A stretch of DNA of 46,091 nucleotides from CAVUDO01 sp963740255 (GCA_963740255.1 CAVUDO010000001.1:1-46091), one strand, 5' to 3'. Positions 24,287-32,678 are shown, counted from the stretch's first letter. Numbers and translations: made by a program. The notes: generated by a model not told the origin, from the letters alone.

Positions 24287-24781
24287 GTGACCGACTGGGT
24301 GCACCTGCAGGGACGTCCCGCCCGATTCCTGCTCAACGCCGGGCCGGTGGCTCTGCTGGTCGGCACCATGGTCTACCTGGCCACAAGGGACCACTCGCGG
24401 GTCGTCGAACCGGGCGGCAGCGCCGATCCGAGCCTCACCCTGCCCGGGCCGTGCGCAGTCCTGGTGTGCATCGCGCTCGTCGTCCTCGGGCCGGCCTTCC
24501 CGCTGGTGAAGGTCGACAGCGCGGGATTCACCGTCCTGGGGCTGCCCTGGCGACGGATGGCGTGGGATGACGTGACAGGCATCCGGCGTTATTCCGGTGC
24601 CTTCCTGAAGTACGTCGTGGTCAGCCGGCGGTCCGGCGGCGAGGTCTGGCTCACCCAGCCGCGACTGCTGAAATTCCGCAACGCCGACCTCGACGAGGAA
24701 CTGAACGCTCTCACCTGGCGATGGGACGACTGGACGCGACGCAACGCCGAGACGGACGGCACCCCGGGCACGTCTCAGTGA
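24287..24781 (+). CDS. Two-helix membrane protein, paralogue A of a tandem pair
   Basis: A 164-residue protein starting VTDWVHLQGRPARFLLN. Two membrane helices (AGPVALLVGTMVYLA and CAVLVCIALVVLGPAF) are followed by a cytoplasmic domain, VKVDSAGFTVLGLPWRRMAWDDVTGIRRY...LKYVVVSRRSGGEVWLTQPRLLKFRNADLDEELNAL (described in segments here), which resembles a bacterial PH-like fold (sequence of strands ending in a helix). It is clearly homologous to the gene at 24985: the start, LPWRR, W-x-DV, YVVV, WLT and the final Leu-rich helix align. Function unknown. Confidence 0.75.
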   Translation: MTDWVHLQGRPARFLLNAGPVALLVGTMVYLATRDHSRVVEPGGSADPSLTLPGPCAVLVCIALVVLGPAFPLVKVDSAGFTVLGLPWRRMAWDDVTGIRRYSGAFLKYVVVSRRSGGEVWLTQPRLLKFRNADLDEELNALTWRWDDWTRRNAETDGTPGTSQ

Positions 24782-24972
24782 CCCGCAACCCCGGGGTGGA
24801 CTCCGCCGCGTCGGTCGTCGTCCCGGTGTGGCGTTGCTGCTGATCCACGGGCTGGTCATGCCGGCGCTGCGGGCTCGTGAAGGTGCCGGATTCGCGTTGA
24901 ACCGGCGGCACCACGCGACGCCCACGCGGGACGGCGGTCCCGGCTCGGGCTGGGACGTTTGACGGCCACCCC

Positions 24973-24978
24973 TACCGT
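24973..24978 (+). promoter_or_regulatory. TACCGT -10 box (leaderless)
   Basis: TACCGT lies 6 bp before ATG 24985 with no Shine-Dalgarno sequence. Confidence 0.45.
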
Positions 24979-24984
24979 AAATCC

Positions 24985-25524
24985 ATGACCGAATGGATGA
25001 AGCTGCAAGGCCGTTCAGCTCGGGTGCTGAACTACGTCGTGTCGCTCACTCTCTTCGTCGGCGGGGTGGCGCTGGCGATGTTCGTTTCCGATCCGGCGTG
25101 CGTGCCGGTGGGCGAAGGCTTGGACGTATGTACCATGCAGGATCGCCGCGGTGGCGCTGCCGCGGCGCTCGGGTTCGGCGGCTTCCTGGCTGCAGCACTT
25201 GGCGGAGTCGTGAGCGTCTCGGCGCGCCTGGTGCGCATCGACGACGACGGTCTGACCGTCGTCGGGTTGCCGTGGCGCCGGGTGAGCTGGGGGGACGTCC
25301 AGTTCATCACCCGGCATCCCGGCGTATACCTGAACTACGTGGTGGTCATCACGTCCGATTCCCGACGAACACGGGGCGGCGAGTACTGGCTCACCCGACA
25401 GGCGGCCTGGGATTTCCGTACGCCGGATCTCGACTACGAGTTCTCCGTGCTCACCGAGCGATGGGAACGGTGGAAGAAGCACCACGCATCGGGGCAGACG
25501 AAGGCAGACGTCGCGCGGGACTGA
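24985..25524 (+). CDS. Two-helix membrane protein, paralogue B of a tandem pair
   Basis: A 179-residue protein starting MTEWMKLQGRSARVLNYVV. Two membrane helices (VVSLTLFVGGVALAMFV and GFGGFLAAALGGVVSV) flank a loop with two cysteines (DPACVPVGEGLDVCTMQ), absent in paralogue A, that could be disulphide-linked outside. The cytoplasmic part reads VRIDDDGLTVVGLPWRRVSWGDVQFI, YLNYVVVIT, GGEYWLTRQ and LDYEFSVLTERWERW. It aligns along its length with the gene at 24287. The 203-bp gap between them holds no gene. Function unknown. Confidence 0.75.
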   Translation: MTEWMKLQGRSARVLNYVVSLTLFVGGVALAMFVSDPACVPVGEGLDVCTMQDRRGGAAAALGFGGFLAAALGGVVSVSARLVRIDDDGLTVVGLPWRRVSWGDVQFITRHPGVYLNYVVVITSDSRRTRGGEYWLTRQAAWDFRTPDLDYEFSVLTERWERWKKHHASGQTKADVARD

Positions 25525-25536
25525 CGCCTGGCCTGG

Positions 25537-26175
25537 TCAGCCGGACAGCGTCCGACACAGGACCGGAGCCAGCGCGCGGAACGCGACACCGCGGTGGCTG
25601 ATCGCGTCCTTGTCGGCCGACGCCAGCTCCGCGGTGGTCAGCGCCGAATCGGCCGGCAGGAAGATCGGGTCGTAGCCGAACCCGTTGGTCCCCCGCGGTG
25701 TGCGGATCAACGAGCCCTCCATCCGGCCCTCCACCACGTGCTCGCCGCCGTCGGGCAACACCAGCGCCGCGGCACAGACGAACGCGGCGCCGAGCCGGGC
25801 GTCGGGCACCTGGGCCACCTGGTCGAGCACGAGACGCAGGTTGGCCGCGTCACCCCGGAGCCGGCCGTCCTCGCCACGCCCCGCCCACCGGGCGGACAGC
25901 ACGCCCGGCATGCCGTTGAGCGCGTCCACCTCCAACCCGGAGTCGTCCGCGATGGCGGGCAGACCAGCGGCGTTCACCGCGTCCCGGGCCTTGAGCAGGG
26001 CGTTCTCGGCGAACGTCGCGCCGTTCTCGACCGTCTCGTCGAACTCCGGGACGGCGTCGAGGCCGACCAGTTCCACCCCTGGCGCCGCCTCGGCGAGCAC
26101 CCGGCGCAGCTCCTCCAACTTCTTCGCGTTGCGGCTGGCGAGCACCACCCTGGTGGTCGGGGCGGGCCCGGCCAT
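25537..26175 (-). CDS. rdgB: RdgB/HAM1 non-canonical purine NTP pyrophosphatase
   Basis: A 212-residue enzyme that hydrolyses dITP, XTP and similar damaged nucleotides to monophosphates, keeping them out of DNA and RNA. Motifs: VLASRNAKKLEELRRVL (phosphate binding), ATFAENALLKARDA, IADDSGLEVDALNGMPGVLSARWAG and TNGFGYDPIFLP, and the C-terminal KDAISHRGVAF. Full length for the family. ATG 26175 shares one base with the stop of rph (TGATG), the gene order rph-rdgB being conserved in actinomycetes. Confidence 0.94.
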   Translation of the reverse strand: MAGPAPTTRVVLASRNAKKLEELRRVLAEAAPGVELVGLDAVPEFDETVENGATFAENALLKARDAVNAAGLPAIADDSGLEVDALNGMPGVLSARWAGRGEDGRLRGDAANLRLVLDQVAQVPDARLGAAFVCAAALVLPDGGEHVVEGRMEGSLIRTPRGTNGFGYDPIFLPADSALTTAELASADKDAISHRGVAFRALAPVLCRTLSG

Positions 26176-26935
26176 CAGGCCGGCTCCTTGGCCAGCGCCT
26201 CCTGCTGGAGCAGCGCCAGCTCCTCGCAGCCCGCTGTGGCCAGGTCGAGCAGGGCGTCGAGGCTGGCCCGGTCGAAGGTGGTCGCCTCGCCGGTGCCCTG
26301 CACCTCGACGAACTCCCCGGACCGGTGCAGACCACGTTCATGTCGACGAACGCGGTGACGTCCTCGTCGTAGTCCAGGTCGAGCCGGGGCTCGCCGTCGA
26401 TGATGCCGACGCTCACCGCGGAGACCGTGTTCTTCAGCGCCTTCGCCGGCGACGCGGCCAGGGCTCCGCGGGCGGCCAGCCACGCCACCGCGTCGGCCAG
26501 CGCGACGTAGGCGCCGGTGATCGCGGCGGTGCGGGTGCCGCCGTCGGCCTGCAGCACGTCGCAGTCCAGGGTGATCGTGTTCTCGCCCAGCGCCTTGAGG
26601 TCGAGGCAGGCCCGCAGGCTGCGCCCGATCAGCCGGCTGATCTCGTGCGTGCGGCCGCCGATCCGGCCCTTCACCGACTCGCGGTCGCCCCGGGTGTGGG
26701 TGGCGCGGGGAAGCATCGCGTACTCGGCGGTGACCCAGCCCAGCCCGCTGCCCTTGCGCCACCGCGGGACACCCTGGACGACGCTGGCCGCGCACAGCAC
26801 CCGGGTGCGGCCGAACTCCACCAGCACCGAGCCTTCGGCGTGGTCGAGCCAGCCGCGGGTGAACGTCACCGGGCGGAGCTGGTGGGCCTGGCGTCCGTCC
26901 GGCCGGTGGCCGGCCACCTCGAGGATCTGGGTCAT
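26175..26935 (-). pseudogene. rph: RNase PH gene with a single-base frameshift
   Basis: RNase PH trims tRNA 3' ends by phosphorolysis. From ATG 26935 the reading is MTQILEVAGHRPDGRQAHQL, then RPVTFTRGWLDHAEGSVLVE, RVLCAASVVQGVPRW, GWVTAEYAMLPRATHTRGDRE (catalytic region), IGRSLRACLDLKALGENTI, and LDLDYDEDVTAFVDMNVVCTG. There the frame breaks (26320-26324) and continues, one base out, as SGEFVEVQGTGEATTFDRASLDALLDLA to the stop at 26175. Restoring one base gives 253 residues, normal for the family. It is probably a sequence error, or a natural mutation like the rph-1 frameshift of E. coli K-12. Without repair the last 48 or so residues would be replaced. Confidence 0.85.
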
Positions 26936-26942
26936 GCGGTCG

Positions 26943-26948
26943 AGCCTA
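26943..26948 (-). promoter_or_regulatory. TAGGCT -10 box of rph (leaderless)
   Basis: On the minus strand TAGGCT lies 7 bp before ATG 26935. This supports a separate promoter for rph-rdgB and decides the start. Confidence 0.5.
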
Positions 26949-27107
26949 GTCAACGCGGCCGACACCGCGGTGCCACGGCGGCGGCCGTGGCCGGCAGCTC
27001 CGGTCGCGGCACCGGTGGGAGACCCGACACGCCGGACCGAAGGGGCCCTTGTGCGCCCGGTGGCGGGGCGGGGCAGGATGAGGACCCGGCTATGGGATAG
27101 GAGCGAG

Positions 27108-27941
27108 ATGCCAACGGACACGCTGCGGCTGGGCGCTGAGCTGTCGGTGACCACGCTCTGCGACGCGGCCGGGGTGTTCCCGGAGCCGTTGGAGGACGCC
27201 TTCCCGAGTCTCGGGGCCTCCGGCCACTGGTCGATGCACGTCCACTGCCAGCTCGTGCGCGCCGGAAACCGGGTCGTGCTGATCGACACCGGGATCGGTC
27301 CGCCGTGGGCCCCGGCAGGTGGCTGGTTCGCCCGCCCGGCGGCGCTGCCGGAGGAACTCGCGGCGCTCGGCGTCGACCCGAAGGAGATCACCGACGTCGT
27401 CCTGACCCACCTGCACCCGGACCACCTCGGCTGGAACGTGCTCGGCGAGGACGAGGTGGCCCCGCACTTCCCGAACGCGCGGCACGTGGTGCAGACCGCC
27501 GAGCTCGCGTGGCTCCGCGAGCACGGCAGCGAGTGGGAGGAGCTCTACGAGACCCACGTCCGGCCGCTGGTCGACGCCGACCTGCTGGTGGAGGTGGACG
27601 GGCCGACCCGGTTGATGGACCGGATCGAGCTGATCCTCGCCCCCGGCCACACCCCCGGGCACCAGTGCGTGCTGATCGACGCGCCCGACCGGCCGCTGCT
27701 GGTCACCGGCGACGCATTCGTCCACACCGGACAGATCGAGGACCCGAGCCTGGCCTACCGCTACGAACGCGAGCCGGAGGAGGCCGAGACCACGCGCCGG
27801 CGGCTGCTCTCGGTGGCCGCGGAGCGGGGCGTGCTGCTCGCGCCGGCCCACCTCGACGACGGGATCCTGCTGGTCGAGTCGGCCGGCGAGGGCAGCTTCC
27901 GTACCACCTCGATGACCCGCTGCCCCCGCTTCAACGGCTGA
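27108..27941 (+). CDS. Metallo-beta-lactamase-fold hydrolase
   Basis: A 277-residue enzyme. Metal ligands are seen in VVLTHLHPDHLGWN (HxHxDH), LAPGHTPGHQC, LLVTGDAFVH and LLAPAHLDDG, so a dinuclear zinc site is likely. The overall pattern resembles the lactonase/arylsulfatase-like branch of the superfamily, but substrate cannot be assigned. ATG 27108 has AGGAG five bases upstream. It is inserted, on the opposite strand, between rph and the Rv1339-like gene, interrupting an otherwise conserved gene order. Confidence 0.88.
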   Translation: MPTDTLRLGAELSVTTLCDAAGVFPEPLEDAFPSLGASGHWSMHVHCQLVRAGNRVVLIDTGIGPPWAPAGGWFARPAALPEELAALGVDPKEITDVVLTHLHPDHLGWNVLGEDEVAPHFPNARHVVQTAELAWLREHGSEWEELYETHVRPLVDADLLVEVDGPTRLMDRIELILAPGHTPGHQCVLIDAPDRPLLVTGDAFVHTGQIEDPSLAYRYEREPEEAETTRRRLLSVAAERGVLLAPAHLDDGILLVESAGEGSFRTTSMTRCPRFNG

Positions 27942-27979
27942 CGGGCCACGCCGGCTCCGTCCCTACCGCGGGCCGCACC

Positions 27980-28735
27980 TCAGGCGATGTCGTACACGGC
28001 ACCCGGACGTGCCAGCTCGACCGGCCCGGGGAACGCCGCCCGCGCCGCGGCCAGCGTGGCCGACACGTCCCCCCAGGCCGCCACCAGGTGGGTCAGCACC
28101 AGCCTGCCGGCCCGGGCGGCGGACGCGTGCTCGCCGGCCTCCCGGCCGGTCAGGTGGATGTCCGGCGGGTGCGGGGCGTCGTCGGGATAGGACGCCTCGC
28201 AGAGGAACAGGTCGGCACCGCGGGCGAGGCCGACCAGCGCGTCGCACCCGCCCGTGTCGCCGGAGTACGCGAGCGCCTGCCCGCCGTGCTCGATCCGCAC
28301 CCCGAAGGTCTCCACCGGATGGTTCACCCGGTCGGCCGTCACGGTGAACGGGCCGATCGCGAACCGACCGGCCTCCAGCGTCTTCACGTCGTACACGTCC
28401 TCGACGCCGGTCCGCTGGTCCGGGCCGTACATCGCGGCGAGGCGTTCGGGGGTGCCCGCCGGCCCGTACAACGGCAGCCGCGGGAACGGTCCGGCCGGGT
28501 CGTACCGGCGGACCACCAGGTAGGAGCACGCGTCCGCCACGTGGTCGAAGTGCAGGTGCGAGAGCAGGATCGCATCGACGCCGTGCAGCCCCGCCGGATG
28601 GCGTTGCAGGGCGCCCAGGGCACCCGTCCCGAAGTCGACGAGCAGCCGGAAGCCGTCGGCCTCCACCAGGTAGCACGAGCAGGGCGAGTCCGGGCCCGGG
28701 AAGGAGCCCGCGCACCCGAGGACCGACAGCTTCAT
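27980..28735 (-). CDS. Rv1339-like metallo-beta-lactamase-fold phosphodiesterase
   Basis: A 251-residue protein. Motifs VLGCAGSFPGPDSPCSCYLVEADG, LLVDFGTGALGAL, ILLSHLHFDHVADACSY (HxHxDH), VNHPVETFGVRI, LAYSGDTGGCDALVGLA and LVLTHLVAAWGD match the RNase Z-like group. Its position directly after murI identifies it as the orthologue of M. tuberculosis Rv1339, reported as an atypical class II cAMP phosphodiesterase. Activity here is inferred from that relation. ATG 28735 overlaps the murI stop by ATGA, so the two are coupled. Confidence 0.88.
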   Translation of the reverse strand: MKLSVLGCAGSFPGPDSPCSCYLVEADGFRLLVDFGTGALGALQRHPAGLHGVDAILLSHLHFDHVADACSYLVVRRYDPAGPFPRLPLYGPAGTPERLAAMYGPDQRTGVEDVYDVKTLEAGRFAIGPFTVTADRVNHPVETFGVRIEHGGQALAYSGDTGGCDALVGLARGADLFLCEASYPDDAPHPPDIHLTGREAGEHASAARAGRLVLTHLVAAWGDVSATLAAARAAFPGPVELARPGAVYDIA

Positions 28736-29580
28736 CCGACCTCCAGGACATAGGGGGACGCGGCACCCGGCGGAGTCGACACGACGGTGGGGACGGCTCT
28801 GACCCCCGCCACCTCGGGGCCGAGGAAGCGCCGGCCCAGCCGGGCGAACGGCTCGGGGTCGCCGGTGGACAGGAACTGGTGTCGCGGCCGCGGCGCGTCG
28901 TCCGGCCGGAGCAGATCGGCCTCGGTGAGCACCCGGTAGACGTCCTTGGCCGCCTCCTCCGCGCTGGAGACCAGCGTGACCCCGTCCCCCATCACCAGCC
29001 CGATCACCCCGGCCAGCAGCGGGTAGTGCGTGCAGCCCAGCACGAGCGTGTCGACCTGGGCCTGCTGCAACGGCTCCAGGTAGGCCTGGGCCAGTCCGAG
29101 CAGCTGACGGCCGCTGGTGACGCCGCGTTCGACGAACGAGACGAACTCCGGACAGGCGACGCTGGTCACCCGCACCTGGGGCGCGGCGTGGAGGGCGTCC
29201 TCGTAGGCCCGGCTGGTGACCGTGGCCACGGTGCCGATCACGCCGACGTGGCCGGTGCGGGTGGCGGCCGCGGCCCGGCGGGCGGCCGGCAGCACGACCT
29301 CGGTGACCGGGACGGCGTAGCGTTCGCGGGCGTCCCGCAGGCAGGCCGCCGAGGCGCTGTTGCACGCGATCACCAGCATCTTCACGCCGGACGCGACCAG
29401 GTGGTCCATCACGTCCAGGGCATAGGCCCGCACCTGGGCGATCGGCTTCGGGCCGTACGGCACGTGTGCGGTGTCGCCGACGTAGAGGACCCGCTCGTGG
29501 GGAAGCTGGTCGAGGATCGCGCGCGCCACGGTGAGCCCGCCTACCCCCGAGTCGAAGATCCCAATCGGCGCGTCGGTCAC
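28732..29580 (-). CDS. murI: Glutamate racemase
   Basis: A 282-residue enzyme making D-glutamate for peptidoglycan. The first catalytic Cys is in MLVIACNSASAACL and the second in TLVLGCTHYPLLAGVI. IGIFDSGVGGLTVARAI and VGDTAHVPYGPK are the conserved N-terminal motifs. GTG 29580 is the start: a TACGCT box stands 7 bp upstream and no ribosome site is visible. It heads the murI/Rv1339-like unit. Confidence 0.95.
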   Translation of the reverse strand: MTDAPIGIFDSGVGGLTVARAILDQLPHERVLYVGDTAHVPYGPKPIAQVRAYALDVMDHLVASGVKMLVIACNSASAACLRDARERYAVPVTEVVLPAARRAAAATRTGHVGVIGTVATVTSRAYEDALHAAPQVRVTSVACPEFVSFVERGVTSGRQLLGLAQAYLEPLQQAQVDTLVLGCTHYPLLAGVIGLVMGDGVTLVSSAEEAAKDVYRVLTEADLLRPDDAPRPRHQFLSTGDPEPFARLGRRFLGPEVAGVRAVPTVVSTPPGAASPYVLEVG

Positions 29581-29587
29581 GGCGCCG

Positions 29588-29593
29588 AGCGTA
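29588..29593 (-). promoter_or_regulatory. TACGCT -10 box of murI (leaderless)
   Basis: On the minus strand TACGCT lies 7 bp before GTG 29580, the same geometry as at rph, mec and pncB. Confidence 0.45.
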
Positions 29594-29665
29594 CGCGGAC
29601 AGCCTGGGCGAACGGCGTCTGAAACCCGACTCCGGTGGCCACCCTCACACCGCGACCGCCGGCCC

Positions 29666-30259
29666 TCAGACCAGCCCCTGCTTGGCCGCGGCCACGATGG
29701 CCTCGTTCCGGTTGCGCACCCCCAGCCGTTCGTAGAGCGCGCCGAGGAGCCGGTAGAAGCTCCGCTCGGAGTAGCCGGAGGTGCGGGCCAGGGTGGCCAC
29801 AGTGGCCCCCCGCGCCAGCTCGCGCAGCCATCGCACCTGGGTCTCCTCCAGCGTCACCTGCGCCGCCAGCGGTGCGTCGGCGAGTCGGCGGGCGACCTCC
29901 AGCGGCAGCGCCGCGCATCCGCCCAGGGCGGCCCGGGTGGTGGCCACCAGCCGCACGGCGTCGGACTTGCGGGCCGCTGCCGCGAACGCCCCCGCACGGA
30001 TCGCGGCAGCGTAGTCAGCCGGGTCGGGGGTGGCCACCACGGCGATCACCGGCAAGTCGGCGCGGGCCCGCCGGATCCGGGCGACCAGCGCCAGCTCGTC
30101 CGGCCCGTGCACGCCGACCAGCGCCGCGTCGACGGTGGGCTGGCGGGCGCTCTCCTCGATCTCTGCGGGGGCGGAGGCATCGAACCCGGCGTCGGCGAGC
30201 AACGCCACCAGGCCGCGCCGGAACACCTCGACCGGTTCGTGCACGAGAATGCGCGCCAC
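29666..30259 (-). CDS. LuxR-type regulator with degenerate receiver domain
   Basis: A 197-residue protein. The C-terminal helix-turn-helix (about 135-190) reads WLRELARGATVATLARTSGYSERSFYRLLGALYERLGVRNRNEAIVAA in outline, with a LuxR/NarL fold. The N-terminal part has receiver-like alternation (MARILVHEPVEVFRRGLVALL, VDAALVGVHGPDELALV, LPVIAVVATPD), but the acidic pair is replaced by HEP and the phosphoacceptor Asp by a LVGVHG stretch. It therefore probably works without phosphorylation. GTG 30259 has AAGGGAG upstream. It diverges from an NlpC/P60 cell-wall gene across 229 bp with two overlapping palindromes, suggesting control of that gene and of itself. Confidence 0.85.
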   Translation of the reverse strand: MARILVHEPVEVFRRGLVALLADAGFDASAPAEIEESARQPTVDAALVGVHGPDELALVARIRRARADLPVIAVVATPDPADYAAAIRAGAFAAAARKSDAVRLVATTRAALGGCAALPLEVARRLADAPLAAQVTLEETQVRWLRELARGATVATLARTSGYSERSFYRLLGALYERLGVRNRNEAIVAAAKQGLV

Positions 30260-30302
30260 GGGCCGCTCCCTTGTCCGGTGGTGGTCGGTACGAGGTCAGC
30301 CG

Positions 30303-30328
30303 CGCGAACGATGATGGCGTTCGCGAAC
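30303..30328. promoter_or_regulatory. Candidate operator: overlapping palindromes
   Basis: CGCGAACG (30303-30310) and CGTTCGCG (30318-30325) form a perfect 8-bp inverted repeat with a 7-bp centre, and GTTCGCGAAC (30319-30328) is itself a perfect 10-bp palindrome. The site is 44 bp upstream of the LuxR-type gene and 160 bp before the NlpC/P60 gene. Confidence 0.5.
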
Positions 30329-30488
30329 GGCAGAAGCCTGACAGGTCCGCGCCCCCCCTGTGACACGAATCGGCAGAGTCCGCCAACTATTGGTCATGGA
30401 CGCCGTTGCCTTGCTGCGCTCATGGTCATACAAGGGAAATAACAGACCTTCCACAGAAGTCGGTCCCACCGCGAGAGAGGACCTTCAG

Positions 30489-31616
30489 ATGACAGCTACG
30501 GCCACACGCGTCGGGGGACGGCACGGCCTGGTGTTACGGATCGTGATCGTCAGCGTCGTCGCCTTCACGCTCACCACCCTGCTCACGGCCGCTCCCGCGG
30601 TCGCCGCCCCCGCACCCCTGCCCCTGAGTTCGGCGCACTGCCCCTTCCACGTCGCCCGTGGCCAGTACAGCGGCTGCGTCACCCAACTCCAGATCCTGCT
30701 CAACGCCAACGGCGCCTCCCTCGACGTCGACGGCGACTTCGGCCGGCTCACCTACCGCGCGGTGCGGCGCTACCAGGCCGACCACGGCCTGGGCGTGGAC
30801 GGCATCGTCGGGCCGATCACGAAGGCCTCGCTGGAGGGAAGCCCGCCGCCCGGCCCGGGTCCCACACCCGCACCCGCCCCGATCCCGCTCAGCTCGCCCG
30901 GCTGTCCCGCCCTGATCCGGCAGGGCCAGTTCAGCGGCTGCGTCACCCAACTCCAGACGCTCCTCAACAACAACGGCGCCTCCCTCGACGTCGACGGCGA
31001 CTTCGGACCCCTCACCCGCAACGCGGTCGAGAGCTACCAGGCCACCCGCGGCCTGGAGGTGGACGGGATCGTCGGGCCGTACACCAAGGCGGCCCTGGAG
31101 AGCGCGGCGCCACCGACTGCTCCCCGCCCGCCGCCGGCGGGCTCCCCGCAGGAGCGCGCGGTGTCCTTCGCCCGGTCGATCGCCAACGGCAACGCCGAGC
31201 CGGGCTGGGGCGGCGGACGGGTGCCCTACAGCTGGGGCGGCGGCCATCCGAACCGCACACCCGGCCCGTCGCTGGGCACCTGCCAGGGCTACACCGGCTC
31301 GATCCGGCCCTGCCCGGCCGACCGGACCCGCGGAGTGGACTGCTCGGGCTTCACCCGGTGGGTCTACTACCTGGCCTTCGGCCACGACATCCTCGGCGGC
31401 GGCAACACCAACCACCACGTCGCCCGCGGCCGGCGGGTCTCCGCGGCCGACGCCGTCCCCGGCGACCTGGTGTTCTACGGGTCCTCGCCGTCCAACACCC
31501 ACCATGTCGGCGTCTACATCGGCAACGGCAGGATGATCAACGCCCCGTTCACGGGCGCCTACGTCCGCTCCGACCCGTTGCACAGCCGGATCGTGGGTTT
31601 CTACCGCTACGGCTGA
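30489..31616 (+). CDS. Secreted NlpC/P60 peptidase with two peptidoglycan-binding domains
   Basis: A 375-residue exported protein. A signal peptide (IVIVSVVAFTLTTLLTAAPAVAA) is followed by two PG_binding_1 domains (about 60-118 and 150-205). Each holds SGCVTQLQ.LLN.NGASLDVDGDFG.LT and DGIVGP.TKA.LE, and the two are separated by a Pro-rich linker. A C-terminal NlpC/P60 domain (about 220-375) has catalytic Cys285 in RGVDCSGF and His338/339 in NTHHVGVYIGNGRMINAPF. Such enzymes cut peptide bonds in the cell wall. The start ATG 30489 has GAGAGG upstream. The two binding domains are highly similar in DNA too, indicating an internal duplication. Confidence 0.92.
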   Translation: MTATATRVGGRHGLVLRIVIVSVVAFTLTTLLTAAPAVAAPAPLPLSSAHCPFHVARGQYSGCVTQLQILLNANGASLDVDGDFGRLTYRAVRRYQADHGLGVDGIVGPITKASLEGSPPPGPGPTPAPAPIPLSSPGCPALIRQGQFSGCVTQLQTLLNNNGASLDVDGDFGPLTRNAVESYQATRGLEVDGIVGPYTKAALESAAPPTAPRPPPAGSPQERAVSFARSIANGNAEPGWGGGRVPYSWGGGHPNRTPGPSLGTCQGYTGSIRPCPADRTRGVDCSGFTRWVYYLAFGHDILGGGNTNHHVARGRRVSAADAVPGDLVFYGSSPSNTHHVGVYIGNGRMINAPFTGAYVRSDPLHSRIVGFYRYG

Positions 31617-31633
31617 TCCTGGCCCGTCTGGAC

Positions 31634-31664
31634 GAGGGGCTCGCGACGATCATCGCGGGCCCTC
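31634..31664. terminator. Hairpin between convergent NlpC/P60 and cysM genes
   Basis: GAGGGGCTCGCGA (31634-31646) pairs, with one bulge and one mismatch, with TCGCGGGCCCTC (31653-31664). It starts 18 bp after the NlpC/P60 stop and lies 60 bp beyond the end of cysM, so it could stop both transcripts. GCTCGTCC is then repeated three times to about 31710. Confidence 0.6.
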
Positions 31665-31723
31665 TCGCTCGTCCGGGCTCCGCTCGTCCAGTTCTGGCTC
31701 GTCCGGGCGCCCACGGCGGAACC

Positions 31724-32671
31724 TCAGGCCCAGAGCTGGCCTTCCAGCGCCGTCTCGGCCTCGGCCAGGGTGCCGGCGTACGCGCCGGTCGACAGGTACT
31801 TCCAGCCGCCGTCGCACACCATGAACACGATGTCGGCCCGCTGGCCCGCCTTCGCGGCCTTGTGCGCCGTGGCCAGCGCGGCGTGCAGGATCGCGCCGGT
31901 GGAGATCCCGGCGAAGATGCCCTCGACCTCGATCAGCTGCCGGGTGCGCAGCAGCGCGTCACGGGGGCCGACCGAGAACCGGGTGGTGAGCACCGAGGCG
32001 TCGTACAGCTCGGGCACGAAGCCCTCGTCGATGTTGCGCAGGCCGTACACCAGCTCGCCGTACCGCGGCTCGGCGGCGACGATCTGGACGTCGTCCACCT
32101 TCTCGCGCAGGTAGCGGCCGGTGCCCATCAGCGTGCCGGTGGTGCCGAGCCCGGAGACGAAGTGGGTGACGGTCGGGCAGTCCCGGAGGATCTCCGGCCC
32201 GGTGGTCTCGTAGTGCGCGCGCGCGTTCGCCGGGTTGCCGTACTGATAGAGCATCACCCAGTCGGGGTGGTCGGCGGCGAGCTCCTTGGCCATCGCCACG
32301 GCCTGGTTGGAGCCGCCGGCCGCGGGCGAGGAGATGACCTCCGCGCCGTACATCTGCAGCAGCTGCCGCCGCTCGACCGAGGTGTTCTCCGGCATCACGC
32401 AGATCAGCCGGTATCCCTTGAGCCGGGACACCATCGCCAGCGAGATGCCGGTGTTGCCGCTGGTCGGCTCCAGGATGGTGTCGCCCGGCCGGAGCCTGCC
32501 CTCGGCCTCGGCCTCGGCCACCATGTACAGCGCCGCGCGGTCCTTCACCGACCCGGTGGGGTTACGGTCCTCCAGCTTCGCCCACAACCGCACGTCCCCG
32601 CTGGGCGAGAGGCGCGGCAGCCCCACCAGCGGGGTGTCCCCCACCGCTTCGAGCATCGACCCGTACCGCAC
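31724..32671 (-). CDS. cysM: O-phosphoserine sulfhydrylase (CysO-dependent cysteine synthase)
   Basis: A 315-residue PLP enzyme. Lys43 in NPTGSVKDRAA holds the cofactor; PTSGNTGISLAM binds substrate and SGLGTTGTLMGTGRYL binds the phosphate. It lies directly after cysO and mec, as in M. tuberculosis, where CysM joins O-phosphoserine with sulfide carried on the CysO thiocarboxylate. Start GTG 32671 gives the family N-terminus (MRYGSMLEAVGDTPLVGLPR), 7 bp after cysO; ATG 32656 is an internal alternative. The C-terminus WKYLSTGAYAG matches the mycobacterial enzyme, whose C-terminal tail closes over the active site. Confidence 0.92.
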   Translation of the reverse strand: MRYGSMLEAVGDTPLVGLPRLSPSGDVRLWAKLEDRNPTGSVKDRAALYMVAEAEAEGRLRPGDTILEPTSGNTGISLAMVSRLKGYRLICVMPENTSVERRQLLQMYGAEVISSPAAGGSNQAVAMAKELAADHPDWVMLYQYGNPANARAHYETTGPEILRDCPTVTHFVSGLGTTGTLMGTGRYLREKVDDVQIVAAEPRYGELVYGLRNIDEGFVPELYDASVLTTRFSVGPRDALLRTRQLIEVEGIFAGISTGAILHAALATAHKAAKAGQRADIVFMVCDGGWKYLSTGAYAGTLAEAETALEGQLWA

Positions 32672-32678
32672 AGCGGGG

